Notes: a model not told the origin generated them from the sequence alone. A DNA stretch of 64,000 nt from Collinsella aerofaciens (GCF_020181355.1 NZ_CP084004.1:744001-808000), one strand, 5' to 3'. Positions 40,971 to 49,417 are shown, numbered from the stretch's first letter. Translations and numbers: made by a program.

Positions 40971-41747
40971 ATGCTGCTTCAGGCTTTTCTGGTTGGTCTT
41001 GCTGCTGCTATAGGTCAATCGGATTATTTGCTCGGTACCGCGATGGTCGAGCGTCCGATTGTCCTCGGAGCGATTGTCGGTATTTTTTTGGGTGATATTC
41101 CGACTGGCGTTATTGTTGGTTTCCAGCTCGAACTCGCGTTTATGGGGGTCTGGCAGGTTGGTGCTGCCGTGCCGCCCAACGTAATTGTTGGTTCAGTTTT
41201 GGGAACAGCCTTTGCGATTACTATGGGTGCGGGTCCCGAGACCGCTCTGACTATTGCTATGCCCACTGCGGTGCTTGCCGGCATGTTTGACAGCCTTATG
41301 TATAGCGTTGTTACGCCTCCTATGGCTGTCTGGGCTGATCGTGGTGCCGAAAAGGACGACCCCAAAACGATTGCAGCCGCTATGTGGACCAATGGAATTC
41401 TCTACATCATTGCGCTTGGCTTGATTTGCGGCGTGGCTTTTTACGTTGGAAATGATGCTGTTCAGGCGCTGATTGACGCCATCCCTGATTGGCTTACGAA
41501 TGGGCTTACGATCGCAACGGGTATTCTGCCCGCGCTTGGATTTGCGCAGCTTATGTCAATCCTGTCCACCAAGGAGCTGAGCTTCCTATTCTTTGGAGGC
41601 TTCTTGCTGAGTGCCTATCTAAATATTTCGACGATCGGTATCGTGGCGTTTTCGCTGATCCTGATTGGGATCCTCAATATGGCTCACATTTTTATGCCTG
41701 CCAGTGCGGCGGTCGCTAAGGAGGTTGACGATGACAACGAATTCTAA
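40971..41747 (+). CDS. PTS mannose/fructose/sorbose-family component IIC
   Basis: Membrane component of the sugar channel. 258 residues with about six to seven hydrophobic segments. The family region VERPIVLGAIVGIFLGDIPT and the following GVIVGFQLELAFMGVWQVGA are typical of IIC (AgaC/SorA class). Starts 14 bases after IIB with GGAAGAGAG upstream and overlaps IID by 17 bases. Confidence 0.92.
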   Translation: MLLQAFLVGLAAAIGQSDYLLGTAMVERPIVLGAIVGIFLGDIPTGVIVGFQLELAFMGVWQVGAAVPPNVIVGSVLGTAFAITMGAGPETALTIAMPTAVLAGMFDSLMYSVVTPPMAVWADRGAEKDDPKTIAAAMWTNGILYIIALGLICGVAFYVGNDAVQALIDAIPDWLTNGLTIATGILPALGFAQLMSILSTKELSFLFFGGFLLSAYLNISTIGIVAFSLILIGILNMAHIFMPASAAVAKEVDDDNEF

Positions 41748-42591
41748 TGATGTTCTTGAGCTCTCGCCGGAGTCAAATAAATCGACCGATAAGAGAATAA
41801 CCAAGAAAGACTTAAAGGCGTTATTTTGGCGTAGCTTTCCACTCAACATCATGTGGAGCTTTGACCGACAAATGAACGTTGGTTTCTGCTACGACATGAT
41901 TCCGGTAATCAAGCGGTTATACGATAAGCCCGAAGATCGGATCGAGGCATATAAGCGTCATCTTGAGTTCTACAATATTCAAGTTACGTTTAATCCTCTG
42001 GTCGCCGGCATTGTGGCCTCCATGGAGGAGGAGAACGCCAACAATCAGGACTTTGACGCCGCCTCAATTAACGCCATGAAAGCATCGCTTATGGCTCTGC
42101 TTTCCGGTATTGGAGATTCGCTGATCGCCAGTACGCTTCGCATGATTGCGACGGGCGTTGTGACGGGACTTTGCCTTTCGGGCAGTCTGCTCGGCCCAAT
42201 CCTGTTCCTGCTTCTTTATAATGTCCCAACGATCCTGATCCGCTGGTTTGGGCTTCAGTATGGTTATTCGCTTGGCAGTGGCATGATTTCAAAGCTGAAC
42301 GATTCTGATGTAATGCGCAAAGTTACGTCCGGCCTGGCGATTGTGGGACTAATGGTAGTTGGTGGAATGGTAGCGACCACCGTTGCAGTTACCACTTCGC
42401 TCGCTCTTAACTTCGGCGACACCGCGTTTAAGTTGCAGGAAACGCTCGACGGGATATTCCCGGCTCTTTTGCCGCTCTGCGCGTTCGGAATCATGTGTCT
42501 TTGCAATAAGAAACAGGTCAAAATAATTTGGCAGATTGTGGGCATTCTCGCTGCTGGTATTGTGCTCGGCGTCCTGGGGATTTTGGGCTAG
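41731..42591 (+). CDS. PTS mannose/fructose/sorbose-family component IID
   Basis: Second membrane component of the complex. 286 residues from ATG at 41731, with AAGGAGG inside the IIC end. The IID signature is present: NVGFCYDMIPVIKRLY, ALLSGIGDSLIASTLRMIAT and FGLQYGYSLGSGMI. Two to four hydrophobic segments occupy the C-terminal half. Its stop overlaps the convergent GntR gene by three bases, leaving no room for a terminator. Confidence 0.92.
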   Translation: MTTNSNDVLELSPESNKSTDKRITKKDLKALFWRSFPLNIMWSFDRQMNVGFCYDMIPVIKRLYDKPEDRIEAYKRHLEFYNIQVTFNPLVAGIVASMEEENANNQDFDAASINAMKASLMALLSGIGDSLIASTLRMIATGVVTGLCLSGSLLGPILFLLLYNVPTILIRWFGLQYGYSLGSGMISKLNDSDVMRKVTSGLAIVGLMVVGGMVATTVAVTTSLALNFGDTAFKLQETLDGIFPALLPLCAFGIMCLCNKKQVKIIWQIVGILAAGIVLGVLGILG

Positions 42592-43343
42592 AGAAGGCGT
42601 CCATCTTTTGAGATGCTGAACTCGAAGGACGATGCGTCTGCTCGCCAAACGGTTTTTGAATAGTGGAGCGGCATCTCATCGCAGGCATATGTGACGTGCT
42701 CGACAACGCTCACGGGGGCTCCAACGATATAACCGAGAAGGCTTGCTTCTTGGAGCCCCGCTATTCCTGCGGTGATTTTGAGCTTCTCAATACCGGTTGC
42801 GATGCTGTAATGGTTGGCGATCAGGTCGAAAAGACTGGCATTGTCTGTGAGAAGCTCCAGCAGTCCGGGTAGAGTGCTCTGCGTTGCATAAACGGTGTCG
42901 ATGGCGCAGGGGGCATTTTCGATATAAACCAAGCGCGCAACTCGTTGCACTACGGTTCCGTTGTCAATTTTGAGCTCCCGTGCAATGTGGGCATCAGCCT
43001 TGATTAAGCCTGTTTCCAAGATGGACTTGGTTGTTTTATCGCCGTATTGGGGGTCGGCGCTCAAATTGAAAATGGTGCTTGTTCCTCGTTTCAGGGTGAG
43101 CTTCGATGGGTTTACGAATGTTCCCTTGCCTCGCAGGCGGTAGAGCAAGCTTTGGTCAATGAGATTCTGTACGGCGCGTCTTACGGTGATCCTGCTTACT
43201 TTGTATTGCTTGCAAAGCTCGGTTTCGGTGGGAATCTGACTGCCGCCGGGGAGTTCGCCAGAAACTATTTTCTTGAGGATGTCGTTTTCAACGGTCTGAT
43301 AGAGAAGTTCTGGCTGAGTGAACTCGTCTTTTGCTGCAGGCAT
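42588..43343 (-). CDS. GntR/HutC-family transcriptional regulator (UTRA domain)
   Basis: 251 residues. N-terminal winged helix: ILKKIVSGELPGGSQIPTET, then ELCKQYKVSRITVRRAVQNL, the classic GntR recognition segment. The C-terminal UTRA domain (about 90-245) binds a small ligand, often a sugar phosphate. ATG at 43341-43343 with AAGGGG upstream is preferred over a farther ATG without a site. It lies tail to tail with the PTS and head to head with the esterase gene, so it probably senses the PTS product and controls both. Confidence 0.9.
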   Translation of the reverse strand: MPAAKDEFTQPELLYQTVENDILKKIVSGELPGGSQIPTETELCKQYKVSRITVRRAVQNLIDQSLLYRLRGKGTFVNPSKLTLKRGTSTIFNLSADPQYGDKTTKSILETGLIKADAHIARELKIDNGTVVQRVARLVYIENAPCAIDTVYATQSTLPGLLELLTDNASLFDLIANHYSIATGIEKLKITAGIAGLQEASLLGYIVGAPVSVVEHVTYACDEMPLHYSKTVWRADASSFEFSISKDGRLL

Positions 43344-43467
43344 GGTGGACCCCTTGGTTTTCAGTTTCTTTAGTACATAGATATACGACAACTGAGGACA
43401 TCATAAGCCGTTATCTCAAAAGTTATGGAAATATCGATTTGGCGTTATTGCCGAGAGGGGATTTAAG

Positions 43468-44535
43468 ATGGGTAGACAATACGACGAGGCGTTGATTGGT
43501 GCCATTTCCAGTCGCTCGTTTATAACCGAGAAGAGAGGGCTCGAGGTTCAAATTCGTCCGGTTCCTGATGATGAAAGAGAGCATGTGCTTGACCCACGAA
43601 TTCTCGAGGTATCCCGCAAGAAGATGCGGAATGTTAGCATGTCTCCGAGCTGGACGAGCCTTATTGGAATGCGTCATCGCCCGGATAAGCCGACATACCG
43701 CCTACTCGATGGTGAGGTTCAGCGCGATGAGATCCTCATGGAGGCGGCCGATCGCTATATAGATTTATTCGTCTGGACGCCACCAAATCATAAGGAGGCA
43801 AGTCCGGCGCTTGTTTACCTGCACGGCGGCGCGTTTATGGCGGGGAATGTTCTGCAATTTGAACATCAGCTCGAGTTCATCGCCGAAAAGTCTGGTGCAG
43901 TGGTGGTTTATCCGGAATACCGCTTGGCGCCGGAGACGGCATTTCCGGGGCAGATCGAGGATTGCGTTCTTGCTCTTGATTATGTGCGCGAGCATGCCGC
44001 GGATCTCGGAATCGATCCTCATAAAATAATGGTCGCCGGCGACTCCGCGGGAGGAAGCCTTGCTAATGCGTGTGTTCAGCTCAGGGGTGCTGGAGCTGTA
44101 GCCCATGCCTTCGAAATCTATCCTGAAGTCGACCTTGCGGGCGAACAGGGCGAGGGATATGAGGATTTTCCTGCGATAGCCGATCAGGAGGACGTTGCGC
44201 GTTTTCGCATCGACCATCTTCGCGATTCGGACGGTCCGATGGTCGAACTTTGCGCACACGGAAAAATGTCTCCTCATGACCCGTTGATTTCTGCGCTAAT
44301 GCTTGAGGACTGCACTGATTTCTCCCCGGTGACTATCGTGACATCCGAATACGATCCGCTTCGTATCCCCGATGAAAAATGGGCTACAAAATTACGGTCT
44401 TCAGGAATCGATGTTGAGGTCATCGAATATGCCGGGTGTGACCATGGTTTTTTCGATCATTTTGGCGTGTACCCGCAATCGGAAGACGTGTGTTTGTTGA
44501 TGGCCGAGAAGCTTAAAGAAATGGCTGCACAATAA
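43468..44535 (+). CDS. Alpha/beta hydrolase of the hormone-sensitive-lipase family
   Basis: Probable carboxylesterase or deacetylase. 355 residues. Oxyanion-hole motif YLHGGAFMAG (118-127), nucleophile Ser193 in GDSAGGS, acid in SEYDPLRIPDE and catalytic histidine in CDHGFFDHF. No signal peptide, so cytoplasmic. Divergent from gntR with 124 bases between them. In the context of a PTS it may remove acyl groups from the imported sugar or glycoside; this is inference. AGAGGGGA lies about eight bases before the ATG. Confidence 0.88.
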   Translation: MGRQYDEALIGAISSRSFITEKRGLEVQIRPVPDDEREHVLDPRILEVSRKKMRNVSMSPSWTSLIGMRHRPDKPTYRLLDGEVQRDEILMEAADRYIDLFVWTPPNHKEASPALVYLHGGAFMAGNVLQFEHQLEFIAEKSGAVVVYPEYRLAPETAFPGQIEDCVLALDYVREHAADLGIDPHKIMVAGDSAGGSLANACVQLRGAGAVAHAFEIYPEVDLAGEQGEGYEDFPAIADQEDVARFRIDHLRDSDGPMVELCAHGKMSPHDPLISALMLEDCTDFSPVTIVTSEYDPLRIPDEKWATKLRSSGIDVEVIEYAGCDHGFFDHFGVYPQSEDVCLLMAEKLKEMAAQ

Positions 44536-44868
44536 CGTCTCTCGGCGATAAGGGACTGAAGTCGCCTGTGTTTCTGCGTTTGTGGTTCTCGGTCTGATTA
44601 TAAAAATGAGGCTTGCTCCTTGCCCGAGTGGGTGGGGAGCAGTTTGTTTTTTGTAGCGATGCGAGGCGAATGCCGCGTGCTTTAGATTGCCATTTTGCTT
44701 CGCTGTATACCACTTGACGTAATAAAAGAGGCAAGGGCGGTGCGAGGGCCAACAGTCATTCTAAGCTCGGATTCGTATCCTAAAAGGTTGTTTCTGTTGC
44801 GCGGCACAATATAGCAAAAAAGAATGATAAAATGAATTCGAAAAAGAATTCATTTTTAGGAGGTATGT
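44536..44868 (+). promoter_or_regulatory. Intergenic region with the toxin-antitoxin promoter and operator
   Basis: 333 bases without a gene. At 44829-44839 and 44846-44856 lie AAAATGAATTC and its complement GAATTCATTTT, 6 bases apart, just before the AGGAGGT of the antitoxin gene. The GATAAAAT stretch at its left edge could be the -10. This is the place where Phd/RelE-type pairs bind their own promoter. The remaining 290 bases show nothing clear apart from a TGACGTAATA half-site near 44713. Confidence 0.6.
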
Positions 44869-45189
44869 ATGCCTGCCTTGCAGATGCTCGACAACCTTGT
44901 TCCAATTAGCGATTTCAGCCACGGTAAGGGCTCGGCTGCCTTTTCGAAGGTTGGGGACGACAATCCTGTTGTGGTCCTCAAACACAACAAGCCAGCATTT
45001 GTGATTGTGACACCCGATGAATACAGGGAAGCGAAGCAAGCGGAGGAGGACCTCGCCTTGTTAACGTTGGCGCTTAAGAGAGTGGCTGCGACAGGTGACG
45101 ATGCGCTTGTTTCCCTGTCTGATGTTATGGAAGAGCTGGGTGTGAGCCAGGACGAACTCGATCAGATGGATGAGGTCGAGTTTGAATGA
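44869..45189 (+). CDS. Type II antitoxin, Phd/YefM-like
   Basis: 106 residues. The N-terminal LVPISDFSHGKGSAAFSKVG and VVVLKHNKPAFVIVTPDEYR fit the Phd/YefM fold: a DNA-binding domain with the 'x-V-x-x-N/H-x-x-P' strand. The C-terminal half is acidic (ELGVSQDELDQMDEVEFE) and would wrap around the toxin. AGGAGGT five bases before ATG. Overlaps the toxin by four bases (ATGA), the usual coupling for such pairs. Confidence 0.87.
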   Translation: MPALQMLDNLVPISDFSHGKGSAAFSKVGDDNPVVVLKHNKPAFVIVTPDEYREAKQAEEDLALLTLALKRVAATGDDALVSLSDVMEELGVSQDELDQMDEVEFE

Positions 45190-45536
45190 GTGGGTACGAA
45201 GTCGCTTTCTACCCAGATGCTCTCAAGGATATTAAGCGTCTGGACGGCTCCCAACGAAAGATTGTCCTTAAGGCTATAGAAAAAATCAGAACGAACCCAT
45301 TGCCGCAGAACGAGGGTGGATTTGGCAAGCCTCTTGGAAACAAGGCGGGTACGGATTTGACTGGCTTTATGAAAATCAAGCTCAGGGGAAGTGGCATTCG
45401 AATCGTGTACCGTCTCATCAGAATTAAAGAAAAAATGGCCATCGTAGTGGTAGGCGCTCGCGAAGACATGGAAGTCTACCGAACTGCTCAGAGACGAACA
45501 CTCGATTTCGAGAAATGGGCGGAAGAGAATATCTAG
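45186..45536 (+). CDS. Type II toxin, RelE/ParE superfamily
   Basis: 116 residues, a little longer than the typical 85-105. Begins EVAFYPDALKDIKRLDGSQR, continues GFMKIKLRGSGIRIVYRLIR and IVVVGAREDMEVYRTA, the pattern of RelE/ParE beta-sheet proteins. RelE members cut mRNA on the ribosome while ParE members poison gyrase; the sequence does not decide between them. Starts inside the antitoxin end and is followed by a clear terminator. Confidence 0.87.
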   Translation: MSGYEVAFYPDALKDIKRLDGSQRKIVLKAIEKIRTNPLPQNEGGFGKPLGNKAGTDLTGFMKIKLRGSGIRIVYRLIRIKEKMAIVVVGAREDMEVYRTAQRRTLDFEKWAEENI

Positions 45537-45571
45537 CTTTAACGATGAACGACGAGTGAGCGTTGGTAGGG

Positions 45572-45602
45572 CCCTGACGAATTAGATTCGTCAGGGTTTT
45601 TT
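45572..45602 (+). terminator. Terminator of the toxin-antitoxin operon
   Basis: Perfect 11-bp arms CCCTGACGAAT (45572-45582) and its complement (45586-45596), 3-base loop, six T. Confidence 0.9.
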
Positions 45603-45649
45603 CTGGACCAATTGCCTTTCAGCCTCCGTTAACCTTTCTTTCCAATTCA

Positions 45650-45693
45650 TCAGCCAACGTACGTCATGGCAATCCCCGGTAGGTCGCAGGGTG
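45650..45693 (+). repeat. Dispersed repeat head, copy 2 (right flank of accessory module)
   Basis: 44 bp matching 40185-40228 at 42 positions in the same orientation; weaker similarity extends upstream to about 45615. Overlaps the hairpin that follows by four bases. Confidence 0.8.
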
Positions 45694-45761
45694 GCGGCTG
45701 AGCCTTTCCCTCGGGAAACTTCGCGAAGCCCAGTTCCCGAGGGAAAGGCTCAGCCGCCACC
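45690..45761. repeat. 28-bp perfect hairpin with CTTCGCGAAG loop
   Basis: Arms at 45690-45717 and 45734-45761, perfectly complementary, 16-base loop containing TTCGCGAAGCCCAG. The loop sequence is the reverse complement of the loop of the hairpin at 39941-40025, while the arms differ. Lies about 95 bases upstream of purE, whose possible -10 TATACT is at 45788-45793. Confidence 0.75.
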
Positions 45762-45856
45762 ACAAAGACCGCAGGGACGGGAGCGGCTATACTACTCTCA
45801 GTAGTTAAGGGTCGCGGATCCGCCGCGTCACCGCTCTCAACAGGAGGTCTTTGTTT

Positions 45857-46321
45857 ATGGCAGATCAAAAGCCGGTTGTCGGGATCATCATGGGTTCCAA
45901 GTCCGATCTGGGCGTTATGGAAGGCTGCACCGCCGAGCTCGAGGCGCTGGGCGTGCCCTATGAGCTCGTCATTGCGAGCGCACACCGCACGCCGGCGAAG
46001 GTCCACGAGTGGGCTTCGACTGCTGCCGATCGCGGTATCAAAGTGATTATCGCCGCCGCCGGCAAGGCTGCTCACCTGGGCGGTGTCGTGGCTGCGTTTA
46101 CGCCGCTGCCGGTCATCGGCGTGCCTATGAAGACGAGCGATCTGGGTGGTATGGACTCGCTGCTGTCGATGGTGCAGATGCCTTCGGGCGTGCCCGTTGC
46201 CTGTGTGGCCATCAACGGTGCCAAGAACGCTGCCATTTACGCCACGCAGATTCTGGGCGCATGCGACCCCGAGTACCGCAAGGTTATCGAGAAGATGAAG
46301 CAGGAGATGGCTGACGCCTAA
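45857..46321 (+). CDS. purE: N5-carboxyaminoimidazole ribonucleotide mutase
   Basis: Class I PurE: moves the carboxyl group of N5-CAIR to give CAIR in purine synthesis; needs PurK, which is not in the window. 154 residues. GIIMGSKSDLGVMEGCTAEL, VIASAHRTP and AAAGKAAHLGGVVAA are the family motifs, with the catalytic histidine in SAHRTP. ATG at 45857 with AGGAGG nine bases upstream; a TTG two codons earlier is too close to that site. Confidence 0.96.
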   Translation: MADQKPVVGIIMGSKSDLGVMEGCTAELEALGVPYELVIASAHRTPAKVHEWASTAADRGIKVIIAAAGKAAHLGGVVAAFTPLPVIGVPMKTSDLGGMDSLLSMVQMPSGVPVACVAINGAKNAAIYATQILGACDPEYRKVIEKMKQEMADA

Positions 46322-46357
46322 GCGCTCTGCCAGTCCATTTGCAGCATAAGGAGAGCC

Positions 46358-47356
46358 ATGTCCGACTATCAGGGAAAGCGTTTTTCGGCTTCTCGGATTC
46401 CCGATCCAGCCAAGTCGGGAGCAGCCCGCGCGCCGCAGCAGGGTCGGACATCCTCTCCTCAGCAGTCACGTGCGCCGCGCCCCGTGACGCCGGCGAAGCA
46501 TCGCCGTCAGGATACACCTGCTGCATATCGCCCTTCGTCATACAGTACGGCCAAGAAGTCACCTCGCTCTTCGGCGCATGCCGCGCCATCGAGCTATACC
46601 GAGCCGCCGCGCAAAAATCGCCGCTCCGTCATTCCCATTCTGCTCATCATCATCGGTATTGGCCTGATCGTTGCTGCGGCCGCTATCTTTATCAACGCGC
46701 AGATTGGCTACAAGCAGGCGAGCGAGTCGTATCAAAAAATCGAAAAGCAATATGTGAGCGACAAGGACGCCAGTGGCGTGCCAATTATCGACTTCAATGC
46801 GCTTGCCCAGACAAATCCCGAGGTTGTGGGTTGGATTTACGCGCCCGGCACCAACATCAACTACCCCGTGGTGCAGACCAACAACAACTCCAAGTACCTC
46901 AACACGCTGTTCGACGGCACCGCCAATGCGTCGGGTGCCATCTTCCTGGATAGCGACGACACCGCGCCGGGCATGGTGGATCAGCAGACCACGATTTACG
47001 GTCATCACATGAACGACGGTTCGATGTTCAACGTGATTTCGGATACGACCGATCAAGCGACGTTCGACAGCATGGACTACGTGTACTACATCACACGTGA
47101 CGCGACGTATAAGCTGCGTCCGCTGGCGACCAAGGTGGTCGAGGACACGTATGCCAAGGCGCGCACGCCCAACTTTGAGGGCGATGACGGACTGAAGAAT
47201 TATCTGTCCGAGATGCTCGACGGTGCCTCTGCCGTGGCGAGCGATGCCACCGATCGTGCCGCTTCGGCAACCAAGGTCGTAACGCTTGTGACCTGCCGTT
47301 CGCTGTCATTTAGCAATACGCGCGCCGTCATGGTGCTCACGCCGGTCGAGGAATAA
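46358..47356 (+). CDS. srtB: Class B sortase
   Basis: Membrane-bound transpeptidase that anchors proteins to the cell wall. 332 residues. A basic, Pro/Ser/Ala-rich cytoplasmic N-terminus of about 90 residues precedes the membrane segment (about 91-112, VIPILLIIIGIGLIVAAAAI). The catalytic triad is visible: His216 or His217 in YGHHMNDGSMF, Cys313 in TLVTCRS and Arg322 in SNTRAVM. The region WIYAPGTNINYPVVQTNNNS is typical of SrtB. No substrate gene with a sorting signal is adjacent. Lies 36 bases after purE, perhaps by chance of arrangement. Confidence 0.93.
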   Translation: MSDYQGKRFSASRIPDPAKSGAARAPQQGRTSSPQQSRAPRPVTPAKHRRQDTPAAYRPSSYSTAKKSPRSSAHAAPSSYTEPPRKNRRSVIPILLIIIGIGLIVAAAAIFINAQIGYKQASESYQKIEKQYVSDKDASGVPIIDFNALAQTNPEVVGWIYAPGTNINYPVVQTNNNSKYLNTLFDGTANASGAIFLDSDDTAPGMVDQQTTIYGHHMNDGSMFNVISDTTDQATFDSMDYVYYITRDATYKLRPLATKVVEDTYAKARTPNFEGDDGLKNYLSEMLDGASAVASDATDRAASATKVVTLVTCRSLSFSNTRAVMVLTPVEE

Positions 47357-47409
47357 AGTGTCCGGGCCCCGTCCCAAAAAGACTACCCTGGAAATCAAAA
47401 GGAGAAATG

Positions 47410-47826
47410 ATGCTTGAGAACGGCAAATCGATGCCTTCGGTTGATGCTTGGCTGCGCGAAGCCAAGGCCGATGTTTCGGCGGCTGATTGTGGGATGTACC
47501 TGACACACAACGGCGTGGTGCGCGCGACGCCCAAGGCCGAAGTGCGCGGAGTCGAGACCGATGGCGTGGCGCCAGGCCACAAGGTGGGCGGCATGGTGTT
47601 TGGCTTCGATGCCGAAAAGGTGCAGGCCGCTATCGAGGCGACGCGCACGATGCCGGGTATCGGCTATGTGCGCGTATGGCTGGCAAGCGGCGAGCTTGCC
47701 GTAGGTGACGACATCATGCTCGTGCTCATTGGCGGGGACATTCGCCCGCATGTGGTCGATGCGCTGCAGTCGCTCGTCGGCACCATCAAGAACGAGTGCG
47801 TGAGCGAGGTCGAGCGCGAGGCGTAA
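47410..47826 (+). CDS. MoaE-like (molybdopterin synthase large subunit family) protein
   Basis: 138 residues. The second half (YVRVWLASGELAVGDDIMLV, then RPHVVDALQSLVGTIKNECV) follows the MoaE pattern of a strand, the 'G-x-L-x-V-G-D' turn and a helix ending near the catalytic lysine region. The first half keeps NGVVRATPKAEVRG in the place of GxVR. Canonical active-site residues are only partly recognisable and no other molybdenum-cofactor gene is nearby, so the role may have changed. ATG at 47410, five bases after GGAG. Confidence 0.6.
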   Translation: MLENGKSMPSVDAWLREAKADVSAADCGMYLTHNGVVRATPKAEVRGVETDGVAPGHKVGGMVFGFDAEKVQAAIEATRTMPGIGYVRVWLASGELAVGDDIMLVLIGGDIRPHVVDALQSLVGTIKNECVSEVEREA

Positions 47827-47859
47827 GGCCTCGTCGGCAATCCGAGTCTGTCTATAGCG

Positions 47860-47901
47860 AAAGCCCGCCGGCAGTTCATGTAGATCTGCCAGCGGGCTTT
47901 G
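47860..47901. terminator. Bidirectional terminator between convergent genes
   Basis: AAAGCCCGCCGGCAG ... CTGCCAGCGGGCTTT stem between the MoaE-like gene (+) and the CmpB-like gene (-). Confidence 0.75.
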
Positions 47902-47932
47902 ATGTGTTGGAGCTATTTTGCTCTGGCGTTTG

Positions 47933-49162
47933 CTACACGCGTGTGGCGTCCTTGGGGCTCATGGTCATACTCTGAAAACGGTTCTCCATATATTCGTTAT
48001 CGAAATGCTTGTCATAGAACTGTGCGACGGGAATATTTCGAACGGTTCCGTTGACGCGCTGATACCAATAGTCGAGCGATTGCAACGTCATGACGCCGTC
48101 GATCAACATGACGGCGGTCAGGATGACGGTAGCAGAGTAGCGGCGTTTCCATGGAATCATATTGATGAGCTTAAGCAGGCGCGGCAGCAAGACCTTGATC
48201 CAGATGAGGCCACCCAGGCCCCACATGCAGGCAAACGGCGTGCATGTGCGTCCCCCGGTCAATACCGCGATGGGATCGGGCATGCCGAATAGCCTAATGT
48301 GTGAATAGCTCCACGACACCACGCCAAATGAGGTCTGCATAAACCAGCCTACAAACACCTCGAAAGCGCCGCCGATCAGGGCACTTACCAGGAAAATGAT
48401 CAGAGGATTCTTTTTATAGAAGCGGTTGAGCGCCATGGTCATGAGCACCGCGCCAAATCCGTAGATGGGGCTAAAGGGGCCAAATAGCATACCGGCACGG
48501 TCCTGATAGACGCCGGGATCGACGACGACCATATGCCAGACTTCCTCGAGAATGAGACCTAACACGCTGCAGACGAAGAATACCCAGAACAGGTTGAAGT
48601 AGTTGAGCTTGATGTAGCCCTCGCCGGTTTCGTCGCGGCCGAGCATCCCCTCGGCGGCGGCATCGCGGTCGAGCATCTCTTGCAGACGGCGCTGCAGTTC
48701 GCGCTCCTGGCGTAGCGTGGGGTCGACGGTGGCCGACAGCGCAATGAGGATGACAAGCTGGACGGCGGGGCGCAGCAGGAAGGGTCCGATGCCCTGGAGC
48801 ATCACGTCAACTAAAAGCTCCACGACGGTAAATGCGATGAGGACGTAAGACAGGCGGGCGGCATTGCGCCGCTGGTCCTTGATGAGGTCCAGGCCAAAGA
48901 CGATCAAGATGATCGCGCTTGCCGCCGAGAGCATAATGCCGGCGACGATAAGGCCAACCGCGACCAGGGTGTTATCACCGAGCTTAGCGGCGACGTTGCC
49001 GTTAATGAGTGCGGTGATGACCTGCCACATAAAGACGGCGACTGACGGGAGCGTGCCCACGCCAGATAGGGTGCACAGGACTGCGTAGACCTTGATGATA
49101 AGGGGGATCTTCTTGGCCTCCGTGGTGCTGGGGACACTGGGGTCGAGTTGATTTCGATCCAT
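47933..49162 (-). CDS. Multi-pass membrane protein with CmpB/ABC-transporter type IV domain (PF06541-like)
   Basis: 409 residues with about nine hydrophobic segments. The first 150 residues hold four to five of them (VYAVLCTLSGVGTLPSVAVF). The C-terminal half from about 185 resembles the putative ABC-transporter type IV domain: NLFWVFFVCSVLGLILEEVW, then RAGMLFGPFSPIYGFGAVLM, and FEVFVGWFMQTSFGVVSW. Function of the family is not established and no ATPase is adjacent. A 7-bp dyad CTTGTAG/CTACAAG lies at 49179-49196 upstream. Confidence 0.75.
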   Translation of the reverse strand: MDRNQLDPSVPSTTEAKKIPLIIKVYAVLCTLSGVGTLPSVAVFMWQVITALINGNVAAKLGDNTLVAVGLIVAGIMLSAASAIILIVFGLDLIKDQRRNAARLSYVLIAFTVVELLVDVMLQGIGPFLLRPAVQLVILIALSATVDPTLRQERELQRRLQEMLDRDAAAEGMLGRDETGEGYIKLNYFNLFWVFFVCSVLGLILEEVWHMVVVDPGVYQDRAGMLFGPFSPIYGFGAVLMTMALNRFYKKNPLIIFLVSALIGGAFEVFVGWFMQTSFGVVSWSYSHIRLFGMPDPIAVLTGGRTCTPFACMWGLGGLIWIKVLLPRLLKLINMIPWKRRYSATVILTAVMLIDGVMTLQSLDYWYQRVNGTVRNIPVAQFYDKHFDNEYMENRFQSMTMSPKDATRV

Positions 49163-49411
49163 ACGCTACCTTTCTCGTCTTGTAGTAGCCTACAAGGATA
49201 CGCCGACGACCAGCTAAAAGACAGGACGAACGTCCCAATTGCAACAATGTAGCCCCTAGCGCGGGCGAGACACGGCGCACGGGAAGTCTTCGAGGCCGTT
49301 GCCCCTGAGAGTGGACTACCCAATAAAATGTTTGGTCGCAAAACGGATAATAAGCTCGGTGGGCTTTTAAAAAGCGCTGCTCATGCGCGGGGGAGCGCGT
49401 CGCGCCGTGCG

Positions 49412-49417
49412 TATAAT
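49412..49417 (+). promoter_or_regulatory. Possible -10 element for purF
   Basis: TATAAT 41 bases before the purF start. No good -35 found. The 296-base gap 49163-49458 otherwise shows nothing clear. Confidence 0.4.

Noticed and set aside
46339-46953. A 204-codon plus-strand frame overlapping the sortase gene
   Set aside because: The overlapping frame encodes a complete class B sortase with all catalytic residues.
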